Shown here: positions 55,801 through 63,899 of the stretch, in pieces
Layout of the letters: each line of letters begins with the position of its first letter
Position numbering within the stretch: position 1 is the first letter of the stretch
Assembly: GCF_003386235.1 (NCBI RefSeq)
Contig: NZ_QRDZ01000011.1
Span: 179,057-243,056 of the forward strand
Origin: Cohnella phaseoli
Lineage (GTDB): Bacteria; Bacillota; Bacilli; Paenibacillales; Paenibacillaceae
DNA: 64,000 bases
Direction: 5' to 3'
Notes under the pieces: model-generated
Database searches by the model: none
What the model saw: the letters and a program-made list of their open reading frames with translations, nothing else
Told to the model about the DNA's origin: nothing
Translations under genes and position numbers: made by a program

Positions 55801-58578
55801 GATCATTAACCCTGTCGTTCCAAGTCTCTCCGACGTCCATGTATTGTATTGGATACTGTCGAGACGCCCCTGCTTGGTTAAGGTATACAGCTTGAAGTAA
55901 AGATTCGTCTCCGGCAATTTGCCTGTTTCCTCAAACCTGACATAAGGAACGCTGGCGAAGCTGTTCACAGCAACTCTGAAATGACTCACATCGAACGGCC
56001 CTACTTTAAGACCGGTATCTACAGCAAAGCTCTTGTACAATCCAAACCGGCTAATCCCAAATATCAGTTCCTCCGTCGTTACCCATTCATCAATCTCCTT
56101 ATCCCCTAGCAACAGCTTGAGGTGAAGATCCGCATTTAAACGGAAGCCTCCGCTTACAAAAGTAAGCAAGTTGGCCTTGATGGGAATATCCAGATTCAAA
56201 TAATCTTCCGCTTCCGTGGTGTTCAAGGCGATCGTAAAATTGTCCGATGAGATGGTAAACGGTCCCTCATAGAGCGTGTAGGACACTGGCCCAAGCGGCC
56301 CATTGCTATTGACGTATAAGCGGCCATCTCCGCTAATCGTCGTTGTAGCGCCGCGCTTGTCCACCACCAGACTCGCGCCCTTGAACAGCAACGAATCATT
56401 GATAACAACCGGTTCCGTTGCGTCATTCAAGACATACACATTCGGTACTAACGGGTCCTCCGTAAATATGCCTTTCAATTTAAGACTGTTGGCCTCATTG
56501 CCGATTGAGGTGCTGGCGACTTCGATGCTGGCGAAGTTGCGCGGCTTGTAAAAGCCCGATTCAGTGAGCAGCAGCCCATCGTCGAATACACGATCGTGAA
56601 AGAAATCATGCTCCAGGTGTACGTCATATTGCCCTGGCGGCAGATCGGCTTCCCATGTCAACTCCAGTTGACGATCGTTAATAATACTATAATTGAGCGG
56701 ATATTGTGCGCCGTCCGAATCCTTCAGGAAATAATGAATGCTGTCGGGCGACTTGCTAAGCAGATTACTAATCCCCGTTCCTACAGCAACCAACCGCTTC
56801 TTGTCTTTGACATGAAGCACCGCTGCGCCTACGCGGTTGAATTGAAGATCGGTCGCCTCAACGTTCCCGCTCTCCATCCTGAAACGCTTGATCTCCGTGA
56901 AGCTCTTGCCGAGCTCATTAACGGCATAGCCCCGAACCTCGTATTGCTGCATCCACTCCAGCCCCGTTAACTGTACCGTGAAGGAGCCTGGGGCGGAGGC
57001 AGAGCCGGTATAAGGAACATCCGTCCAAGCTCCGTTGCCCTCTTGCGGGTAGACACGATATTCGATTCCGCGTGCGGTAATCTCTTTCGTTCCATTATCA
57101 TAGACGCTGGTCACCACGCTGACGACATCATTCGCATGATCATTCTCATCCACGCTAACGACCGGGTCCCCTGCAAGCCTGACGCCCGGCGCCGACGGCT
57201 GCGGCACGCCGAACAGCCAGGTTTCATTTATTGTGCCTGCGGGCATATTACCGACCAGATTATTATCATTGTAATTATCATAAATCACTATTGCATCCCG
57301 ATGACCGCCGAAATAGACCAGGTTTTGACCATCGAAAGCCATGTTCGCATAGCTGATGGGGAAAGGTTCCCGTTGATTGTCGACCCCTCGAACAGGATAT
57401 ATATTCCCGCCTATTTCTCTCCAATCGCGCTGATATATTCTATCTGTGGAAAATCCGCTTGAAAGATATTCCCAAGTATCTTCTCCTGCCCAACCATCTA
57501 CAGCCTCCGCAGTCATGCCTATATCATTAGGCAATTTCAATTCTGGAATTACGGTTAAATTGGTCATGTTGATGTAGCTGGTTACTCCGCCAACATTTAC
57601 GATTCGCCGCCCGTCATACGCCATAGCATTGCCCCAGCGACCGTAAACATCCCCCTTATAATCTTCAACCACCGGTCCGTCGATCGAACTCCATGATTGC
57701 GCAACGCGATCCCACAGCCACAATAAAGCAGAACCTCGATCAAACGTAACCGGCTTTGTTATTATTGGTGCATGTGTACTCGTATAGGTACCTGTCGTAG
57801 GCCCCTCATTTCCGCCAAAAAGCAGTGCTTTTTCACCATTATAAACCATCTGCCCGCTGTGGAGAGCCGGAGGCATAACAGTCGGATGAGCTTCCGTCCA
57901 ACCCGCTCCGTCCCACAGCCACATATCGCCTAACGGCGTCTTCGTACTTCCGCTAAGTTCATAGCCGCCGAACAGAACCAGATTTTCGCCGTCAAACGCC
58001 ATCTGAGCGCCGCCTCGGGCGGATGGAGAGTCGGCAAGCCCCGTAACCTGCTCCCATCTGGCATTGAGCCCGTCCCACAGCCATGTATCGTCCAGCACAC
58101 CGGACAGGCCCTCGCCCCCGAATAGAAGGACTTTTCCACTGTTCGGATCATAAGCCATGGCGGCCGATTTGCGCTTGTCGGGAGAAAGCGGGAGATTCAG
58201 CATGTCCTGCCAGGTTTGCTGCTGACCGTCCCAAATCCAAGTATCGTTCCGTAGTGTGACACCGTCTTCTCCTCCGAACAGAATCACATTTTCAGCCGCT
58301 TCATCATGAACCATCGACGCAGCTTGTCTGGCCTCCGGAGAGAGATTAACCTGAACTTGCTTCCATTTATAATCCGTAAGAGCTGCCGTCGGCGGATTAG
58401 CGTTCAATTGCACGAAGCTGTCCCCGTTGCCGGCTCCTGCAGCCTGAACCGTATTCTCCCCGCCGAAGATAGGCAGGCACTGCAATAAGAGCATGGCAAT
58501 TAACAATCTGGCCAATCCCGAGCTCCAAGGTTTGCGCACCGTATCCGTTCCTCCATTTATTTCGTTATTTCGCCCCAT
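49855..58578 (-). CDS. Giant kelch-propeller SLH surface protein B
   Basis: Surface protein of 2,907 residues, co-linear with protein A over its whole length. It has a signal segment to about residue 47 and kelch blades at about 83-460 (ASMVHDEAAENVILFGGEDG, SAAMAYDPNSGKVLLFGGEG). A fibronectin-like domain is followed by long beta-rich regions, and a fibronectin III domain lies near 1726-1830. Cadherin-like units lie at about 2143-2446, then a poly-serine linker absent from A, the pre-SLH module and three SLH domains at 2703-2890. The C-terminal modules are nearly identical to A, while the propeller is far more diverged, with extra loops such as NYNDNNLVGNMPAG. GGAGGG lies 7 bases before the ATG at 58578. 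The divergence pattern suggests that the exposed propeller evolves faster than the anchor. Confidence 0.92.
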   Translation of the reverse strand: MGRNNEINGGTDTVRKPWSSGLARLLIAMLLLQCLPIFGGENTVQAAGAGNGDSFVQLNANPPTAALTDYKWKQVQVNLSPEARQAASMVHDEAAENVILFGGEDGVTLRNDTWIWDGQQQTWQDMLNLPLSPDKRKSAAMAYDPNSGKVLLFGGEGLSGVLDDTWLWDGLNARWEQVTGLADSPSARGGAQMAFDGENLVLFGGYELSGSTKTPLGDMWLWDGAGWTEAHPTVMPPALHSGQMVYNGEKALLFGGNEGPTTGTYTSTHAPIITKPVTFDRGSALLWLWDRVAQSWSSIDGPVVEDYKGDVYGRWGNAMAYDGRRIVNVGGVTSYINMTNLTVIPELKLPNDIGMTAEAVDGWAGEDTWEYLSSGFSTDRIYQRDWREIGGNIYPVRGVDNQREPFPISYANMAFDGQNLVYFGGHRDAIVIYDNYNDNNLVGNMPAGTINETWLFGVPQPSAPGVRLAGDPVVSVDENDHANDVVSVVTSVYDNGTKEITARGIEYRVYPQEGNGAWTDVPYTGSASAPGSFTVQLTGLEWMQQYEVRGYAVNELGKSFTEIKRFRMESGNVEATDLQFNRVGAAVLHVKDKKRLVAVGTGISNLLSKSPDSIHYFLKDSDGAQYPLNYSIINDRQLELTWEADLPPGQYDVHLEHDFFHDRVFDDGLLLTESGFYKPRNFASIEVASTSIGNEANSLKLKGIFTEDPLVPNVYVLNDATEPVVINDSLLFKGASLVVDKRGATTTISGDGRLYVNSNGPLGPVSYTLYEGPFTISSDNFTIALNTTEAEDYLNLDIPIKANLLTFVSGGFRLNADLHLKLLLGDKEIDEWVTTEELIFGISRFGLYKSFAVDTGLKVGPFDVSHFRVAVNSFASVPYVRFEETGKLPETNLYFKLYTLTKQGRLDSIQYNTWTSERLGTTGLMINSLSGSVDNLANKIQIPQTLRVTGSMNDTGFSQLQKGNANYHLNNGEFNASLFSYGLTTNGGTANYYWLPVSNMTMQAVTDAKRAAIKGFSYPGYVVKGDFNLDGKIKGPISMASQSGFKGSITATVRVPAGVPRIGGVTVKDVVLNVSQGGLYGTFKHNGIGASLFYSVKDNTMSFDVEAEPPKPTWPTWSLRDAVGGGITGIFDATAPWLDIVTGVLGFTKSNKDNQVHILSAAPLPRAFDLTPISASIQPEKPVHTDAQARMVDGQLTTMDQTPYVVTATQASAGKLIASLTVDHPYTALFVLTGDQRTAALKATAAGTTQEQAVQAETIYDAASDTTYMRVALYAGKWNLTISGSSAIQVNELQFANKSLKLDELGKLWAEAAERSVTSFTVEEPGSYVLQIGKTQGDAIVYKPDGRPYSLQTAQSEPNWNAFRAADGTTYVLLDAAQAGTWMISAGTAPSSILSNAPSATGMSDVAQWAQSQAYPTVFELKQTEHGQAIVEIYGANAQTKLYTPGGKLYALQPDPGLPGMNVLYDESQQKQTIWLDGVDLKGQWKVVSDTFTSAVAYKASRQFLSIKPLTMEGLVSKYFMLEEQGDYMLTVSGGNENTVLIAPDGKPYTLNFAEPDGNAYLQPASDRVLSADSSGDSPQIVTSNPVNDGKDMLYVSLLNAPAGKWTIQTPKAAELQIQKLIPLPALTASVSNVAGANNRIQVAWSTENAASDTQVTLMLTGTADQWVGEVIRSGLPASGNQAIDLPGDLLPGTYHLSVLGESTNGMPLLTMAQGIVEVTAPVTLQSPEQPNVVATGNEEITLQFASVAGEVSAYRIWVSETGGAQAMAPVMDVEPQAGNTQKVVISGLTAGATYDIAVSAIGHAQGRVALSPLSASVQTELPVPEPAKLAVAVNAAGGKAVVEKSYLAYYGSEEQALFTAAEQASLQIESDQSAALTLFVNGKQLAGEQVAAGGTATFDLQVLLGVNELPERVNSIQIEAVNERGDRSMAYRKLVIDRTAPLLIASGGLDAQNEPISLNGRVAEHSNVYMTGQTDAGATLVVNGITVPVDDNGQFSYYAPIEWGDSEESVAFAMTATDVAGNETVYKFEVMRGVSGPIPATPGELAALTVGNARMITPYQFGQTEYEAAAYADSVRVYAVPMDAASTVTVNDTALPTSGYVDIALPASGETTVSIKVHSASAGDRLYSLKLNGTGSSEATLSTLTLNDAQTGDEIPAPSFTGAEESYTAYVGNSVDRVTVTAGASKIGSAIQVKSQAVSSGQASAPIQLSVGENRIPIIVTAPDGVTKREYTLVVMREPSDNARLQSLGIVTDGAELLADFNPQTSNYKVIVPYATDEFKFLPITEQTDATLRINGQMPTSGEVSLPFTKDAQTVAIEVTAEDGAATRTYTVGLLRRQTVPGQSPTLASLEATPNLDGEFAPYKFKYDMVSKTQNAKVSIVAMASDPDATVTVQDVTQQGGGTFTPSIAVGENTIIVNVESADHRTSQTYSIHVTRTSSGSSSSSSSPAITTENVRQSTVTGGAGDWVVQIPIIRTVAPDGSTTDTVKLDADKAKDVVAKAKQGKTTVARIQVTDLPGDPADERFVSLSSQALILLADSGLSLQIDLPEGVIELRSDALKQLGQKRTDAYFRIVPIVAASERKTVDTRVLEADLVVQAADGRPVSVIGHPVKIETNYSGFKTEVLLRLDSLKLPLDKEAAKKLLSELRVYIEHSDGEKKLMQGEVRYNADGSVAGIAVEVNKFSTFTIVRIGLSEGDTAGTLEPYLSGYPDGTFRPSQSIKRAEFATILHRLGLKSIDASAAGRAAGYEDVAAKHWAAEAIADMQSSGLMLGDNQGRFRPGAAVTRAEMASIVARLIPAGAGDQTATAALPDDVQGHWAAEAIGKALQAGILQGYPDGSFHPDRPLTRAETVRVLNRLLERPTPAVSASSWPDVPTSHWAIRDIESASGIVKVSESDDAQLVPQRK

Positions 58579-58671
58579 TATGTATCCCTCCACTCGATAG
58601 AGTTCGACTTGATTCTACATCTCTGCGATAAACGGATAATAAACAAGATCGAATTCGGTAATCGAACATAA

Positions 58672-58722
58672 AAAAACAGGGCGTTCCGCCGCGCAAAATG
58701 CGCTTGGGAAGCCCCCTATCTC
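58672..58722 (-). terminator. Terminator of the response-regulator gene
   Basis: On the minus strand AGGGGGCTTCC pairs with GGAACGCCCT around an inner GCGC/GCGC stem, followed by seven T. It starts 30 bases after the regulator stop codon and ends just before the promoter of kelch-SLH gene B. Confidence 0.8.
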
Positions 58723-58751
58723 TTATGAACCTTCGCGAAGAGCTCGATAAG

Positions 58752-59876
58752 TTACTCGCAAATTTCCTCGTATAGCATCCGCGAAGAATCGGAAGGTTTG
58801 ACTTGCAACTCTTCCAGCTTGTCCAACAGTTTGCGGTACACGACGTGCACCCGATCGTTCATCCCCAAGCCTCGATAGCTGCTCATCAATAACCGATAAG
58901 CTTCTTCGTCGTATGGGGAACGCTCGATTGCCTTCTCCGCGGCTTTTGCTGCTTTATCGTACTCTCGTTCGTTCAGCCGAATTTTGCCTAGCGTGAGACT
59001 CCACTCGTATACGGATTTTTCAAAGGCTCCCGTCTGCTGCTCTGCCCACAAATAGTCGTCCTCCTGCAAGAACGGCCCCCTGTAATACAATAGCGCTTTT
59101 TCAATTTCGGCGGCCTCCGGATGTTCCGCCTCTTTTAGCTTCTGCAGGCGGCCCGCCAGGAAGCGCGCATCTACGTCAATACGTTCCGTATCGAGAAAAT
59201 AGCCTTCATTTACATATTTCACAACTTCGCCGAACCCGATTCTCTTCAAATTTTTTCTCAATAGACTAATGCAGGTATGCAAATAGATTTTGGCTTTTTG
59301 ATAATTCTCGTCCGGCCACAAAGCTTCGATCAAGCGATCTCGATGCACACGCTTCTCATCCTGGGAAGCCAAGTAGGCGAAAAGCTCTTTCTCCTTGGCC
59401 GTACGCCATTTCAGCCAAGGACCTCCTTCTATTCCGACGGACATGGGGCCGAACAATTGAACGCTCATCCTGCCGACAGCGGGAGCGAGAGTTCTTTCGG
59501 CGCCCCTCATCTTATCTATCGTATGTCGAAGTCTAGCTATCGTCTTGGACAGTCGATCCGCTTCCAGCGGTTTCAACAAATAATCAACAGCCGCATGCTC
59601 AAAGGCGGAAATCGCATATTGATCGTAGGCGGTCACGAACACGATCTGCACGTCGGTATTGACGTTTCTGACGACTTCGGCCAGCTCCAAACCGTTCATC
59701 TCCGGCATCTCGATATCCAGAAACAGCACGTCGGGCTTCAGCTCGCCAAGCTGACGAATCGCATCGAACCCGTTGTTCGAGCGACCGATGACCTCCACTT
59801 CTCCGGACCGCTGCAAAAAGAGCTCCAAAATCGTCAGAGCGTGCTCCTCGTCATCTACTAGAAACGCTGTAATCAT
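58752..59876 (-). CDS. Response regulator with OmpR-like and BTAD domains
   Basis: Two-component response regulator of 374 residues. The receiver domain (1-120) has D8/D9, the phospho-acceptor D54 in VLFLDIEMPEMNG, a Thr in VTAYD and the Lys in LLKPL. A winged helix of the OmpR/SARP type lies at about 130-225 (KWRTAKEKELFAYLASQDEKRVHRDRLIEALWPDENYQKAKIYLHTCISLLRKNL, region only). A bacterial transcription-activator (BTAD) helical repeat domain follows to the end. GGAGGAGAG lies 5 bases before the ATG. No histidine kinase is next to it in the window, so its signal is unknown. It sits between two loci of giant surface proteins, which makes them possible targets, but the terminator after it means it is not in an operon with them. 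Confidence 0.92.
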   Translation of the reverse strand: MITAFLVDDEEHALTILELFLQRSGEVEVIGRSNNGFDAIRQLGELKPDVLFLDIEMPEMNGLELAEVVRNVNTDVQIVFVTAYDQYAISAFEHAAVDYLLKPLEADRLSKTIARLRHTIDKMRGAERTLAPAVGRMSVQLFGPMSVGIEGGPWLKWRTAKEKELFAYLASQDEKRVHRDRLIEALWPDENYQKAKIYLHTCISLLRKNLKRIGFGEVVKYVNEGYFLDTERIDVDARFLAGRLQKLKEAEHPEAAEIEKALLYYRGPFLQEDDYLWAEQQTGAFEKSVYEWSLTLGKIRLNEREYDKAAKAAEKAIERSPYDEEAYRLLMSSYRGLGMNDRVHVVYRKLLDKLEELQVKPSDSSRMLYEEICE

Positions 59877-60076
59877 GTCGCTCTCCTCCGCTTGTCTTCA
59901 ACCTGCTCCGTGGCCGTTTATCCATCGAATCCGCTATCCTTGAGTATAACCAGTGTCGGCCTCTTCGGCTAGAAGCCGTCGCCGGTCAAATCGCCTTATA
60001 GGAGCCGGCCGATAAACCGTCCTTCGCACGAATCGTAAAGGAATTCGTCATCAGTTTCCTGCTTCATCGTGTCCGA

Positions 60077-63000
60077 CTACCTTGCCTGGTGATCAACCGT
60101 GGCCGCCTGAATCGCCTCGAACGCCCAATAGCCCGTCGGAACGTCGCTCCACTTGCCTTCACCGGCTGTCAGCGGGTTGCGCTCAAGCACCCGATTCAAA
60201 ATTGCTACCGCTTCGGCGCGGGTCAGCGGCTGCTCCGGACGGAATGCGCCGTCCTTGTACCCATTCATATAACCCGCCGCTTGCGCCTTGGAGATAGAGG
60301 CCTCCGCCCAATGCCCGACCGTATCGGAGAATGCGAAAGCCGCAGTCTCGGTTGTCGTCGCGGCTCTCAGTCGCAGCGTTATCACCGCCATCTCTGCGCG
60401 AGTGATCGGTCGCTCCGGATAAAACTTGCCGTCAGCGGCGCCCTTCATCAGTCCGTCGCTCGTCGCAAAGCCGATAGCCGCAACCGCCCAATGCTTGGCC
60501 GAAACATCTGAATACGAAGCGGATTGCTCTTGCCCGTTCGTTCCGGACAGATTGTACAGGATCATCGCCATTTCCGCGCGAGTTAACTGTCGATCCGGAC
60601 GGAACGTACCGTCCTTGAAGCCTTTCATATAAGCCTTGCTCATGGCCGCTTGCTTCGCCGGTTGGCCTTCCAGCACCGTAAACGTACTGAAATGCTTGAT
60701 CGTAAAACGAAGCCCCTGCTTGCCGGATGCGTCGTAGGGCACCAGCTCGCCCTGAATCAGTTCCTTCGTTTCGTCGCTATGCTGGATAAAAATATAGAGA
60801 TTGGCCGCTTGCTCTGCCGTTGTTTTCTGTTCCAGCGGCAAGGTTAGCGTCACCGGGCGGCTGGACAGGTTCGTCTCGATTTCCATCGGACGGCCTTTGA
60901 CGACCAGCGACGTCTTAATCAGCTTATCGCTGACGATTTGCTCCGCAGCCGCTTGCTGCTCGATCGCTTTCCGTCCGGCTTCGGCCTTGACCGGAACGAG
61001 CCGGAAATACACATCCTCGGAAGAACCTTGAAGTGAATTGTACGGAATGAGGATACGTACTCCGTTCGTAACCAGCTCCAAGTCGACTTTGCCGTCCGCC
61101 AGCGCTGCGGCAGCTGCTTTCGGCAGCTTCGCGAGCAATTCGGCCACTTCGTCCTTCGCGTCCGGAACGACGATGCGGGCGGTATGCGAACCGGCCTTCT
61201 TCAACTGTTCGATCGCCTGGGCCGCTTGTTCCGCCGTCAGAGTCAGTTCGTCCTTCTTCCGGCCGCCGGCATCGGTTGTGCGGCGGATCGTGGCTCGGGA
61301 CACAGTGCCGTTTTTGTCGCCCGCCCCGTCCTGTACGTCAATCGTAATCGTCTCCGGCGAAGGAGAACCCCCGCCCCCGCCTCCTCCGGCGGAGCGCGCC
61401 TGCGGCGTCACCGCGTTCGACTCGGCGGAGGATTCGCCGGTGCCAACGTCGTTAACCGCGACCACTCTGAACGTATAAACCGTGCCGTTCGTCAAACCCG
61501 TTACCTTAATCGGGCTGCCCGGACCGCTTGCGGTCGCTCCGCCGGGGTAGGCAGTTACCGTATAGCCGGCAATGGCTCCTCCGCCATTGGAAGCGGGGAC
61601 CGCAAAGCTAACCGTCGCTTCTCCGTTGCCCGCCGTTGCTTGAATATTTGTCGGCGCATCCGGAACCGTCATCGGCGTAACGGCATTGGAAGCGCTCGAA
61701 GCGATGGATTCTCCCTTGGTATTGACGGCGACGACTGTGAACGTATATTTCGTACCGTTGGTTAAGCCCGTCACCTTGATTGGGCTGCTTGGGCCGCTGG
61801 CCGTCAACCCGCCGGGATAAGCGGTTACCGTATAACCGTTTATCGGCGCGCCTCCGTCATACTCGGGCGCGATAAAGCTGACGTCCGCCTCTCCGTTTCC
61901 TGAGGATGCTACTACGCCTGCCGGAGCATCGGGCTTGGCGAACTCCCACTTCTGGATCCGATGATTGCCGAAATCGGCGACAAAAATATCTCCGTTCCCG
62001 TCAATCGCCACACCGGTCGGACTGGAGAATTCCCCCGGCACGTTCCCCGCTTGGTTGCCGGATTTGCCCCACTCTCTCCATGCGCCTGTCGAGCTATCCA
62101 GCATTTGAATGCGATTGTTGGCCAGATCCGCGATATAAATGTTATCCTCACGATCAACTGTGACATCGTAAGGCTCGTAGAACTGCCCAAGGCCGCTTCC
62201 TGTTCCGGAGCCGATCTCCTCCCACTGTCCCGTGGAGGCGACCAGCTTCTGAATACGGCCATTGTCGGTATCGGCCACATAGACATTGCCGACACTGTCG
62301 ACCGCTACGCTCGAAGCGTATTCGAATTGCCCCACCGCCGTTCCTCTCCCGTTGCCGAGAACTTCCCATAATCCGGTATCGACCGCCCGCTTTTGAATGC
62401 GGAAATTGTTTATATCGGCGACATAGAGGTTGCCTTCACGATCGACCGCCACATCGCTTGGAAATTCGAACTGCCCGGGCTGGCTTCCTCGTTGACCAAG
62501 CTCGCTCCAGCCATTCGCATCCCTTACTTGAATACGATGATTGTCCCGATCCGCGACATAGACGCTATCATCGCCTCCTACTGCGATACCCGACGGATTC
62601 TCGAACTCGCCCAATGCGCTGCCTGCTTGGCCGTCGCCACCACCCCACTCGCTCCATAGCCCGGAGGTCGCGTCCAGCTTCTGGACGCGGTTGTTGCCGT
62701 AATCCGAAACGTACAGATTGTCTCGACTGTCTATCGCTACGGCGACCGGCGCGCTGAATTCTCCCAGACCGTGCCCCTCGACGATACCCGTCTGCCCCCA
62801 TTCGTTCCAACTGCCGGTATTCGCATCAAGCTTCTGGATTCGGTGGTTGCCGGTGTCCGCCACGTACAAATCTCCATGGCCGTCCACCGCTATGCCGAAC
62901 GGGTCCGTGAATTCACCGAGCCCATTGCCCGAAAGGCCGTCGCTTTTTTTCCAATCGCTCCAAACGCCGGTTGCTGCATCCCTTTTCTGGACGCGATGGT

Positions 63001-63796
63001 TACGCGTATCGGCAACGTACAGGTTCCCGTCCCGATCTATCGCGAGCGAGGACGGGGAGCTGACCTGTCCCGGATTTTTCCCGCCGCCTTGAGTCAGCGT
63101 CTCCCAATTGCCCGAAGCTCCGGGGGTTACATCCAGCTTCTGTATCCGATAATTGGCGGAGTCGGCCACATAGACGTTGCCGCTTCCGTCAACAGCCACG
63201 CCGCGGGGAAATCTGAAATCGGTGTAGTCCGTCCACATTTGCGTGATCTTATCCAGCTTGCGGACGCGGTTGTTGTCGGTATCCGCCACATACACATTGC
63301 CCGCCTCACCCACCGCTATGCCTTTCGGTTTTTTGAACTGCGTCGAATCGCCGATCGCCACCCACGTCCCCGACGTTCCCGCCGCAACGTCCAGCATTTG
63401 AATCCGATTGTTCTCCGTATCCGCCACGTAGACGTTGCCGCTGCTATCGATCGCGACGGCCCGCGGTCCATTAAACTCCCCAAGAGCGTTGCCCGGTCCC
63501 CCCGCATACGTATTCAATACGCTCCACATTCCCGTAGTCGCATCCCGTTTCTGAATCCGGTGATTGCCCGCATCCGCCACGTACAGGTTCCCGGCACTAT
63601 CGACCGCTACTCCCGAAGGAGTATCGAAAGCCCCGAGCAAAGAACCGCTTACGGCGCCGGACTTGCCATAGGCCGTCCAGTTTCGCGAAAGCGCGGAGGC
63701 CGACGACGCCTGAGGCAAAGCCAGCATCGCAGCGATGATCCCTATCCACACTTTGTATAAAAGAGCTTTTGCATACTTCTGTCTGTTCCTAGCCAT
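60077..63796 (-). CDS. NHL-propeller SLH surface protein
   Basis: Cell-surface protein of 1,239 residues. A signal peptide (VWIGIIAAMLALPQASSASA) is followed by twelve NHL repeats at about 45-610, each of the form SGVAVDSAGNLYVADAGNHR with small changes. That number suits two six-bladed propellers. Two near-identical fibronectin III domains lie at about 620-800 (NGYTVTAYPGG and AGYTVTAYPGG). After a glycine-rich linker comes a module (about 810-1040, ending KHFSTFTVLEG) that is homologous to the one before the SLH domains of the kelch proteins. Three SLH domains fill 1050-1235 (FKDGTFRPDRQLTRAEMA, ADGKFYPERPITRAEMA, YKDGAFRPEQPLTRAEAV). GGGAGG lies about 10 bases before the ATG. It is anchored to the wall polymer; the ligand of the propellers is unknown. 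Confidence 0.92.
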   Translation of the reverse strand: MARNRQKYAKALLYKVWIGIIAAMLALPQASSASALSRNWTAYGKSGAVSGSLLGAFDTPSGVAVDSAGNLYVADAGNHRIQKRDATTGMWSVLNTYAGGPGNALGEFNGPRAVAIDSSGNVYVADTENNRIQMLDVAAGTSGTWVAIGDSTQFKKPKGIAVGEAGNVYVADTDNNRVRKLDKITQMWTDYTDFRFPRGVAVDGSGNVYVADSANYRIQKLDVTPGASGNWETLTQGGGKNPGQVSSPSSLAIDRDGNLYVADTRNHRVQKRDAATGVWSDWKKSDGLSGNGLGEFTDPFGIAVDGHGDLYVADTGNHRIQKLDANTGSWNEWGQTGIVEGHGLGEFSAPVAVAIDSRDNLYVSDYGNNRVQKLDATSGLWSEWGGGDGQAGSALGEFENPSGIAVGGDDSVYVADRDNHRIQVRDANGWSELGQRGSQPGQFEFPSDVAVDREGNLYVADINNFRIQKRAVDTGLWEVLGNGRGTAVGQFEYASSVAVDSVGNVYVADTDNGRIQKLVASTGQWEEIGSGTGSGLGQFYEPYDVTVDREDNIYIADLANNRIQMLDSSTGAWREWGKSGNQAGNVPGEFSSPTGVAIDGNGDIFVADFGNHRIQKWEFAKPDAPAGVVASSGNGEADVSFIAPEYDGGAPINGYTVTAYPGGLTASGPSSPIKVTGLTNGTKYTFTVVAVNTKGESIASSASNAVTPMTVPDAPTNIQATAGNGEATVSFAVPASNGGGAIAGYTVTAYPGGATASGPGSPIKVTGLTNGTVYTFRVVAVNDVGTGESSAESNAVTPQARSAGGGGGGGSPSPETITIDVQDGAGDKNGTVSRATIRRTTDAGGRKKDELTLTAEQAAQAIEQLKKAGSHTARIVVPDAKDEVAELLAKLPKAAAAALADGKVDLELVTNGVRILIPYNSLQGSSEDVYFRLVPVKAEAGRKAIEQQAAAEQIVSDKLIKTSLVVKGRPMEIETNLSSRPVTLTLPLEQKTTAEQAANLYIFIQHSDETKELIQGELVPYDASGKQGLRFTIKHFSTFTVLEGQPAKQAAMSKAYMKGFKDGTFRPDRQLTRAEMAMILYNLSGTNGQEQSASYSDVSAKHWAVAAIGFATSDGLMKGAADGKFYPERPITRAEMAVITLRLRAATTTETAAFAFSDTVGHWAEASISKAQAAGYMNGYKDGAFRPEQPLTRAEAVAILNRVLERNPLTAGEGKWSDVPTGYWAFEAIQAATVDHQAR

Positions 63797-63899
63797 TTCG
63801 CTTGCATCCTCCCATCATCTTTAAAACCGGCGGTCGAGCGACGCAATTCGACCATTTTCCATCTCAGCTTACACGAACGCTCTTAACAAACGCTGAAAA

